From IMG/VR virus record IMGVR_UViG_3300009009_000002, positions 62,001-126,000 of that record: a stretch of DNA of 64,000 nucleotides, one strand, 5' to 3'. Below are positions 57,795 through 64,000 of this stretch, one piece after another. Numbering within the stretch: the first letter of the stretch is position 1; each line of letters begins with the position of its first letter. The notes under the pieces are model-generated. The model was not told the origin of the DNA, did not search any database, and saw only the letters and a program-made list of their open reading frames with translations. The translations under genes and the position numbers were made by a program. The DNA is from a virus.

Positions 57795-57827
57795 AAAAAA
57801 AGACAATGCAATATAGTCTTTTTTTTA
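57795..57827 (+). terminator. Terminator after the 3D-domain gene
   Basis: AAAAAAAGAC / GTCTTTTTTT stem with an 11-base loop. Confidence 0.75.
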
Positions 57828-57861
57828 TATAAAAAAATAAAATAAAAAGGAGATTTGATTT

Positions 57862-58242
57862 ATGAAATTACAAGAAAAAGTGTGGAGTAAAATACCATAC
57901 TTAAAAGAGTTAGTAGAAAAAGGTGATGTTAAAAGATTCACAGATAATGAAATTTTAGATTTAACAGAGGGAAATAAGTTAAAGATAAAAGAGATGGAGG
58001 AGACAAATAAAAGTATAAATTTAAAAATTATAGCTGTATTAGATCAAACTGCTCATTTTCCTGATGAAAGTGTAAACATGACAAGCTATGTTTATATGGA
58101 TAGTCAAACTAAGCCATGGATAATAGAAGGTGACGCGATAGGCTTCTTTGCAAATGTAATAAATGAAGCATGGTTTGTAGAAGAAATAGGTAGCATTGGA
58201 ATAAAAGAGCTCCCCAGTGGTTTTATTCGAAGAGTAATGTGA
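57862..58242 (+). CDS. Unknown small soluble protein
   Basis: 126 aa, ATG after AAAAAGGAGATTTGATTT. N-terminal helices then a beta-containing C-terminal half ('IIAVLDQTAHFPDESVNMTS', 'WIIEGDAIGFFANVINEAWF'). No signal peptide or membrane helix. Between the 3D-domain enzyme and the LPXTG gene; could form an operon with the latter (37-bp gap). Confidence 0.52.
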   Translation: MKLQEKVWSKIPYLKELVEKGDVKRFTDNEILDLTEGNKLKIKEMEETNKSINLKIIAVLDQTAHFPDESVNMTSYVYMDSQTKPWIIEGDAIGFFANVINEAWFVEEIGSIGIKELPSGFIRRVM

Positions 58243-58279
58243 TAAAATGTTACTATAAAATAAAAAGGGAGGAATATCC

Positions 58280-58759
58280 ATGTTTAAAAAAGTAGTGTTC
58301 ACATTGGCGGTAGTATCAATACTTTCCATCAATGTATCTTTTGCTGAGGCTTGTATTTTTAAATTCAAGCCAGTTATCCCTAAGTGTCCTATAGTAATAG
58401 TTACGCCTACTCCTTCATCAACAGTAACTCCTGTGATTACACCAATACCTGTTAAGCCAAAACCAGTAATACCTGTACCTACAGTGCCTGTAATTCCTAA
58501 GACTCCTAAGCCTACAATTACCCCGATACCCACAGTAACACCTATACCAACGATAACACCTACAATTACTCCAAGACCTACTGTACCATCTCCAACGGGA
58601 CCAATAATTCCTAAAACGCCTGCACCAGAATATGAGGAGATAAAAGTACTTCCAAAGACAGGCGAGAAAAAATCTATGAATTTAGTACATATTTTTGCTG
58701 GAGTTTTATTATTAATGGCTGGTTCAACAATATTTTTATATAAGAAAATTGGAGTATAA
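58280..58759 (+). CDS. Sortase-anchored surface protein (LPXTG) with Pro/Thr-rich spacer
   Basis: 159 aa, ATG after AAAAAGGGAGGAATATCC. All parts of a Gram-positive wall-anchored protein are present: signal peptide (residues 1-22, 'VVFTLAVVSILSINVSFA'), a Pro/Thr/Val-rich spacer (~32-118, repeats of PTITPIP type), the sorting motif LPKTG (124-128), a hydrophobic helix (~134-154) and a short Lys-containing tail. Host sortase A would attach it to peptidoglycan on the infected cell's surface. There is almost no globular domain, so it may work as a brush-like coat, for example shielding receptors from other phages. A short head region with two Cys ('EACIFKFKPVIPKCP') is the only other feature. 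A perfect palindrome terminator follows. Confidence 0.88.
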   Translation: MFKKVVFTLAVVSILSINVSFAEACIFKFKPVIPKCPIVIVTPTPSSTVTPVITPIPVKPKPVIPVPTVPVIPKTPKPTITPIPTVTPIPTITPTITPRPTVPSPTGPIIPKTPAPEYEEIKVLPKTGEKKSMNLVHIFAGVLLLMAGSTIFLYKKIGV

Positions 58760-58760
58760 A

Positions 58761-58796
58761 TTTTAAAGTGGTGGCCATATGGCCACCACTTTAAAA
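58761..58796. terminator. 36-bp perfect palindrome, bidirectional terminator
   Basis: TTTTAAAGTGGTGGCCAT followed by its exact reverse complement, between convergent genes. Confidence 0.82.
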
Positions 58797-58863
58797 TGCT
58801 TGAATTTGCGGATAAGAACATGAACAGGATTATTTAAATTATATCATTTAATTTTATGAATCG

Positions 58864-59286
58864 CTACTTTAATTTCAATATGTAATATAATTCCTGAGGA
58901 CTATAAGACTTATTATCTATCTTTGTTATTTCTGATTGATTTAAACCATTAACTACAAACTCAACACAATTATCGGAATTAAAATTATCTGGAATAAATT
59001 TTAGAAGCCATCTTAATAATTCTCTGTAATCATATGGCTTTCTTGTTTCGGTTAAATATTCCATTAATAATTCATATTTATACATTTGATTTATAGGAAT
59101 TTTTACTTCCTCGAATTTTCCATCTAATTCTTTTATATCGTAGACTTTTACACTTCTAAAAATATCAGTATCTATTAAATAATCATTAATCCTAAAAGCA
59201 ACATGACTAAATTCACTATCAGTGAAGAGTTGGATTATTTTAGATATAAATCCAACTCCTTTATAAAATAAAATATTTATTACCAT
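58864..59286 (-). CDS. Permuted papain-like (NlpC/P60, YiiX-type) hydrolase
   Basis: 140 aa, overlapping the upstream gene by 7 bases. The circularly permuted NlpC/P60 order is visible: His first in 'TDSEFSHVAFRIND' (residue ~27), and Cys later in 'DNCVEFVVNGLN' (~residue 107). The N-terminus 'VINILFYKGVGFISKIIQLF' is typical of YiiX-like proteins. Such enzymes cut amide or ester bonds in cell-wall peptides or lipids. Encoded at the end of the tail-fibre operon, it may be a virion or lysis accessory enzyme. No signal peptide. Confidence 0.68.
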   Translation of the reverse strand: MVINILFYKGVGFISKIIQLFTDSEFSHVAFRINDYLIDTDIFRSVKVYDIKELDGKFEEVKIPINQMYKYELLMEYLTETRKPYDYRELLRWLLKFIPDNFNSDNCVEFVVNGLNQSEITKIDNKSYSPQELYYILKLK

Positions 59287-59819
59287 GTTATTGACATAAC
59301 ATCTTCAACTGTAGTTGCATTATTAACTTGAGTTTCTTTTGTTCTAAACTTTGTAACATTAGTTTGAACATGTGTTACAGAGTCCAAATATAATTGTATT
59401 ATTTGAGATTTATTGTGGGCTATACATTCTCTCGTATCATGTATTCTCCACTCTATAGTTGCATTTTCTGGATAATAAGGTATTGCATCAATTGCTATTG
59501 TTAAGTTACGTTGAGCTTCTGTATCATATGAGTATAAATGAGGAGTGCCTAACGCTGAAGATGTAAATGAACTATTTATTGTATTTGAACATGATACTTG
59601 TAACTCACTTATCTTTCTCTCTTTAGCTGCACTTAATTTTATACTTTCTATATTATTAATTATAGCCTGTATAGCTTCTTGATTTTCGTTATCATTAAAT
59701 GTAAATGTGCCTACTCCATTTGATACTGTAACTAGTAATGGAGTAATACCTTCTTTAATAAAATAATCATGTAATACATTTAAACTGCAATCAGCACAAT
59801 TATTAATATAAAAAATCAT
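59280..59819 (-). CDS. DUF4376-type tail-fibre-associated protein
   Basis: 179 aa, overlapping the start of its neighbour by four bases. The C-terminal ~110 residues match the DUF4376 pattern of tail-fibre assembly or accessory proteins: 'SELQVSCSNTINSSFTSSAL', 'GTPHLYSYDTEAQRNLTIAI', 'ATIEWRIHDTRECIAH' and the closing 'TTVEDVMSITW'. The N-terminal ~60 residues are a small separate domain with CxxC ('NNCADCSLNV'). Follows the fibre genes, consistent with a chaperone or distal fibre role. Confidence 0.65.
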   Translation of the reverse strand: MIFYINNCADCSLNVLHDYFIKEGITPLLVTVSNGVGTFTFNDNENQEAIQAIINNIESIKLSAAKERKISELQVSCSNTINSSFTSSALGTPHLYSYDTEAQRNLTIAIDAIPYYPENATIEWRIHDTRECIAHNKSQIIQLYLDSVTHVQTNVTKFRTKETQVNNATTVEDVMSITW

Positions 59820-60391
59820 CCTAGCACCTCCACTTGTAAATATGTATTTGAAGTTAAAATATTTCTAGATGAACCACTATTTTGATATAATCTAATTTGT
59901 AAATAATCGCTAGTAGACACATCTAGAATTCTACTTACAATTTTTAAATACCTGTCTCTAGAACTATTTTCCCATCCATATTCATGCTCTTCTATAACAC
60001 TACCGTTTAATAGTAATTGTATGTAGTGTATACGAACTTCTCTTAAATCATCTACATTTAATAGGCATGAAAGCCTTACTTTAGTTATACCGGATGGAAT
60101 AGTTATTCTATTATTCTGACTTGAATTCCAAAATCCATGAATATCACTTTGCGGATTCCAAGTTACCAGCGTAACTGAGCCAGAAGAGATAGATTGTGTA
60201 GATGTTTTATTAAAATTGCTAAACTCAATATTGGAATATAGTCCACCCGCAATTTTAATTAAAGGATTACCTAGCCCATTTCCTACATATAACTCTCTTG
60301 TATCTGTGCATATAAATGGTTCCCCAGTCAAACCTTCACTTGGAAGGTTTGACTTAAGGCCACGTTTTAATTTTATAAATGTATTCATCAA
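59816..60391 (-). CDS. Tail fibre / receptor-binding protein
   Basis: 191 aa, ATG ATG start. Residues 3-48 are the short domain common at the N-terminus of fibre proteins ('IKLKRGLKSNLPSEGLTGEP', 'ICTDTRELYVGNGLGNPLI'), used to join the preceding fibre segment. Residues ~50-191 form an all-beta, C1q/TNF-like head ('ITKVRLSCLLNVDDLREVRI', 'DYLQIRLYQNSGSSRNIL'), a typical trimeric receptor-binding domain. Encoded between the large fibre and the DUF4376 gene. Likely the host-range determinant at the fibre tip. Confidence 0.72.
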   Translation of the reverse strand: MMNTFIKLKRGLKSNLPSEGLTGEPFICTDTRELYVGNGLGNPLIKIAGGLYSNIEFSNFNKTSTQSISSGSVTLVTWNPQSDIHGFWNSSQNNRITIPSGITKVRLSCLLNVDDLREVRIHYIQLLLNGSVIEEHEYGWENSSRDRYLKIVSRILDVSTSDYLQIRLYQNSGSSRNILTSNTYLQVEVLG

Positions 60392-60409
60392 TTTTCACAT
60401 CCTGACATT

Positions 60410-63400
60410 TTATGCTGATACAACTTCTAAGTAAAATTCACCATCTTTAACTACAAACCTATATTGAACACCTGTGTAGTCTGGATTAGTACCTTCGTCT
60501 TCGTAACTGTGAGGATTAGCCATATTATCTAAGTGATTGTCTGTCTTTTTATCAGCTCTTACTATCATATCACTATTATCATTAATCTGTGCTTTAATAG
60601 TAGTACCGTAACTGTAAGTAGTAGTAGGTATAGTTCCTGTTCCACTTGAATATACAGTTCCTGACTTTTGAGCCTGTAATATTTGTGGGTCGTAAGTTGT
60701 TATAGTAGGAGTTGCTAGTTGATAATATACTTTAGTGCCAGCTAGAGCTGTTTTAGCTGCAGCTAAAGTTGCATATGTGCCTAACGCTACTACGAATCCT
60801 AACCTACCAGTAGTTGACACATAATATTTACCAATTTCACTTGTGGGAAGATTAGTTGGGTCTACATAGCTTGATGCATCTTTTCCAATAACTCTTGTTT
60901 TACCATTAGTTGCAGGAGATAATGATAGATCGCCAGTTAAAAAATTAGTGCCAGTATATGCAACTTGAACATTAGTCATATTCTCGATATTCGTAATATC
61001 TGCTTCAACTAAGCTGTACTCATTACTTACATTCTTCGTATGAACTCCAGTCTGAACATCAAAACTATCTGATATAGCAGGAACATTTCTTAATGCAACT
61101 GGTGTTTCTGCTACTGTTTCTTTGTATTCTTCGTATGTTGTAGCTGATGAGCCTTGTTCTAACTGTAATTCAATAGCTTCAAAATCCTCTCCTATATCCC
61201 ATGTTGATGAAGGATTTTTTCTAAAATTGAAAAATACATATTCTGTCTTAGTTAATGTAAATGTAGTTGTTAGTGGTTGCATACTCCCAAATATATCGCC
61301 ACTATTTTGAGTTATCGCTTTATAGTATATTGCTTGGCTGCTTGACATTATGTATGTTCCAGCACCTAATAATATATGATTAGTATGTCTATAAATTGTT
61401 GTGTCAGCACCTTCACCCTCATAAGGTGGATAAGTTAAATCATAACCAGTGTAAAAAGACTGATTTTGCAATAAATTCTTCCCAACACTTGTTATAGTTT
61501 GTGACTGTGTATGTGCTGTGTCTCTATGATAAGCGTATTTTTCGAGTAAAGCATTAGCACCTAAGGCATATTCTGTAGCTGTTATTTCTTGTACCATTAG
61601 TGCATCTATATATCCATATTGATTTTCTGCTCCATCAATATATCCCATTATAAATATTGACGATGAAGCATCAAAGTCTGTTGGTTGTACAACTACTCCA
61701 ACTCTAGTCCATGATGTAGAAGTTACAAAGCTGGATGCTACTGTATTATCTCCTATGGGAACAACTTGCATTCTAATTCCTGAACCTGATAAATTACCAT
61801 TTTTTAAATACCCTGACACAAAATAATATTTACCAGCAGTGAATATAGAAGAATTACTATAATTTGCATAACCATTTGTTTGACCAGCACTTAATGTCAT
61901 TTTAATACAATTATCGCCTTCATACTCATTACTACTATCTAATGACCTTACACATCTAGTATTTCCCCAAGAAGTAACATCTTCACAACCAGCTATTGTA
62001 TCAGGTAATTTATTAGTTACTGTATTACCTTTAACTACCATTTTAAGTTCTGATCTTTCTATATTATTAGAAGGTAAACTTATTATACTTTGTGTAACTT
62101 CAGTATTTGTTGAATAACTAGCTACTAATAAATTATCAATTCCATGAGCATTGGCTACATTATCAATATGACTTTCTACTTTATCATCTACCCTATCTAT
62201 CATTTCACTATTATCATCTACTTGTGCTTTAATAGTAGTACCATAGCTATAAGTAGTAGTAGGAATAGTTCCTGCTCCACTTAAATATACAGTTCCTGAT
62301 TTTTGAGCTTGAAGTATTTGTGGGTCGTAATTAGTTATAGTAGGTGTTGCTATTTGATAATATAACTTAGTTCCTGCTAGAGCTGTTTTAGCAGTGGCTA
62401 GACTTGCATATGTGCCTTTAGCCACTACAAAAGCAATTTCATTACTGAATGCAGTTAGCTTAAAAGTTCTAATATATGACACATTATCAATACTTGTTCC
62501 TGATGTTGTTTGATTTTCTGAGTAGCCAATTAATCTGTAAGTGTCATATATGGCAACTGCTGTACTACCATATGCTTTTGATAAAGCATTTTTATTAATT
62601 TTAACATAATCAACATTAGTTAAACTTGTTACTAATTCAACTATATCTGCTTCAACTAAACTATACTCATCACTTACATTCTTAGTATGAATACCAGTCT
62701 GTACATCAAAAGTATCACTTATAACAGGAACGCTTCTAAGTGCAATTGGTGTTTCTGCTACTGTATCTTTGTATGGTTCGTAAGTTGTAGCTGATGTGCC
62801 TAACTCAACTTGTTCTGTATTATGGTTATCTAATAAATCAGATATTTTAATCCAATATCCATTAGCAGGAATAGTGATTGTTGCACTATCTTGAGCGCCA
62901 CTTATAAATGTTTTATTTATATCGTATATTGCGTGTCTACGTTGAGCGCCTCCACTACCAGACCTTCTATAAGATGTGCTAGGAGTAACGGAAATCCAAT
63001 CAGAAGCATAATGTAATACATTCGCGGTTAAATTACCAGTAATAGATGATATTAAATAACCACTTGCTTTAGTATTTTTGTTAAACAAATTCTTCCCAAC
63101 ACTCGTTATAGTCTGTGGCTCGGTGTGTGCTGTACCTCTATGGAAAGCGTACTTGCTAAGTAAAGCAGTAGTACCTAATGCGTATTCTGTGGCTGTTATT
63201 TCCTGTAGCATTAGTGCATCAACAAAGGCGTATTGTGTTTCTGTGCCAGTTACTCTTGTTTGTAATCTTAGTTGTGTTGCACTTGCCATGTCACTAGGTT
63301 GTACAACTATACCAACTCTAGTATAACTTGTCGCAGTTATGTATGAAGATGTTTTAGTCGCACCACCGCTAACAAATTCAGTTTCTAGTCTTATCCCAGT

Positions 63401-64000
63401 TGTAGCATTTCCGTTTTTCAAACGAATTGATATTAAATAATACTTAGAAATATCCAAACTTGCTAATATGTTTCTATAATTGTATGAAGTTGTTTGTCCC
63501 GCACTTAAAGTCTGCTTAAGGCAATTAGTTCCTTCAAACTCGTTGTCACTATCTGTTGCTAATGTACCTTGTACTACACTCCACCCAGTAGTAGACTCAC
63601 ACCCTGCCACAGTATCTGCTAGCAAGTTAGTTACTGTATTACCTTTAACTGTTGTTTTAAGTTCACTTGTTTCAATATTAGTCGAAGGTAAACTTATTAT
63701 ACTTTGCGTTACCTCTGTATCTGCTAAATAACTAGCCACTAATAAATTATCCATTCCATGAGCGTCAGTTTCATTACCTAAATGAGATGCAAGATTTGAA
63801 GCTGTTGCATAGTGACTTCCTTCTTGACCATCAAGTAAATCGGCATCTAAACCTGAAGTAGTACCGTCTACTGTTTTAATGGCTGTCAATATTTCATTAG
63901 CTGTCATATCAGCAGTTGCATTTGATTCAACTCCATCCAACTTCGTTTTATCTGATGCACTCATTAAACCTGAGGCAGAAGTTGTAGCATTTGCTATAAT
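60410..64000 (-). CDS. Large tail fibre protein with two tandem ~540-residue modules (N-terminus outside the window)
   Basis: The frame is open to base 64000; upstream of the apparent ATG at 63964 it still encodes 'IIANATTSASGL', which with the following 'MSASDKTKLDGVESNA' is a standard tail-fibre shaft motif, so the real start lies outside the window. At least 1196 residues are visible. Two tandem modules begin 'HGMDNLLVASYLADTEVTQS' and 'HGIDNLLVASYSTNTEVTQS'. Each contains two jelly-roll-like beta domains resembling carbohydrate-binding modules, 'SVGKNL', and 'LYYQIATPTITNYDPQILQA'-type segments. Role (inference): long fibre binding cell-surface glycans. Duplication probably reflects lengthening of the fibre. 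Confidence 0.8.
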   Translation of the reverse strand: MIANATTSASGLMSASDKTKLDGVESNATADMTANEILTAIKTVDGTTSGLDADLLDGQEGSHYATASNLASHLGNETDAHGMDNLLVASYLADTEVTQSIISLPSTNIETSELKTTVKGNTVTNLLADTVAGCESTTGWSVVQGTLATDSDNEFEGTNCLKQTLSAGQTTSYNYRNILASLDISKYYLISIRLKNGNATTGIRLETEFVSGGATKTSSYITATSYTRVGIVVQPSDMASATQLRLQTRVTGTETQYAFVDALMLQEITATEYALGTTALLSKYAFHRGTAHTEPQTITSVGKNLFNKNTKASGYLISSITGNLTANVLHYASDWISVTPSTSYRRSGSGGAQRRHAIYDINKTFISGAQDSATITIPANGYWIKISDLLDNHNTEQVELGTSATTYEPYKDTVAETPIALRSVPVISDTFDVQTGIHTKNVSDEYSLVEADIVELVTSLTNVDYVKINKNALSKAYGSTAVAIYDTYRLIGYSENQTTSGTSIDNVSYIRTFKLTAFSNEIAFVVAKGTYASLATAKTALAGTKLYYQIATPTITNYDPQILQAQKSGTVYLSGAGTIPTTTYSYGTTIKAQVDDNSEMIDRVDDKVESHIDNVANAHGIDNLLVASYSTNTEVTQSIISLPSNNIERSELKMVVKGNTVTNKLPDTIAGCEDVTSWGNTRCVRSLDSSNEYEGDNCIKMTLSAGQTNGYANYSNSSIFTAGKYYFVSGYLKNGNLSGSGIRMQVVPIGDNTVASSFVTSTSWTRVGVVVQPTDFDASSSIFIMGYIDGAENQYGYIDALMVQEITATEYALGANALLEKYAYHRDTAHTQSQTITSVGKNLLQNQSFYTGYDLTYPPYEGEGADTTIYRHTNHILLGAGTYIMSSSQAIYYKAITQNSGDIFGSMQPLTTTFTLTKTEYVFFNFRKNPSSTWDIGEDFEAIELQLEQGSSATTYEEYKETVAETPVALRNVPAISDSFDVQTGVHTKNVSNEYSLVEADITNIENMTNVQVAYTGTNFLTGDLSLSPATNGKTRVIGKDASSYVDPTNLPTSEIGKYYVSTTGRLGFVVALGTYATLAAAKTALAGTKVYYQLATPTITTYDPQILQAQKSGTVYSSGTGTIPTTTYSYGTTIKAQINDNSDMIVRADKKTDNHLDNMANPHSYEDEGTNPDYTGVQYRFVVKDGEFYLEVVSA

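Noticed and set aside
58039-58821. 260-residue antisense frame opposite the LPXTG gene
   Set aside because: Created by the repetitive Pro/Thr codons of the plus strand; the plus-strand gene has a full signal peptide and sorting signal.

Overview
The window is part of a large, AT-rich, strictly lytic-looking contractile-tailed phage genome whose host is very probably a spore-forming, sortase-bearing Firmicute of the Clostridium type. The case for that host is: low GC, strong AGGAGG ribosome-binding sites with frequent GTG and TTG starts, a SpoIIID-like sporulation regulator, a DUF1836-type regulator, a Gram-positive LPXTG surface protein and a 3D-domain muralytic enzyme. Sheath and tube proteins make it a myovirus. 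No integrase, tRNA gene or CRISPR array was seen.

Layout. 1-20295 (minus strand) is the head and tail module, transcribed leftwards: prohead protease, acidic scaffold-like protein, a coiled-coil protein, decoration-like protein, major capsid protein, neck/connector proteins, tail terminator, sheath, tube, tail chaperones joined by a -1 frameshift, tape measure, and baseplate hub proteins with LysM and peptidoglycan-binding domains. 20296-21332 is a 1-kb gene-free region between divergent units. It has an 88-nt inverted repeat, a dozen GGACACT iterons and a very AT-rich core, and looks like a replication origin or control region. 21333-28756 (plus) carries zinc-ribbon proteins, SpoIIID-like, HU, a probable SSB, dNMP kinase, RuvC-like resolvase, a DinG-like helicase and a membrane-anchored papain protease. 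28885-29421 has a sigma-A-like promoter, a small coiled-coil gene and a strongly structured putative ncRNA. 29766-45711 (plus) holds probable inner-head proteins, a WYL-domain protein, the portal and an enormous single-chain RNA polymerase that fuses complete beta and beta-prime subunits (2276 aa).

45796-58759 is a patchwork of short transcription units, many with their own copy of a conserved 18-nt promoter-like motif (TAGYATAAGRNATAAAA) and hairpin terminators. They encode small membrane or coiled-coil proteins, a DUF1836 regulator, a 3D-domain cell-wall enzyme and an LPXTG protein. Three minus-strand units are interleaved: terminase large subunit, an uncharacterised pair, and a WYL-SF2 helicase fusion. 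58864-64000 (minus) encodes a papain-like hydrolase, a DUF4376-type protein and tail fibres; the last runs off the window.

How it may work together (inference). The fused polymerase and the repeated sigma-independent-looking motif may form a phage-specific transcription system. A recurring short motif, hydrophobic-x-[EKN]-K-x-A, often followed by S, occurs in many head-associated proteins on both strands, in the N-terminal part of the capsid and portal proteins, and flanking the helicase core. It is a good candidate for the prohead-protease cleavage or head-targeting signal. The clearest novelties are the polymerase fusion with its candidate promoter, the K-x-A signal, the structured ncRNA at 29273-29391, and the host-directed genes (SpoIIID, papain protease, LPXTG protein).
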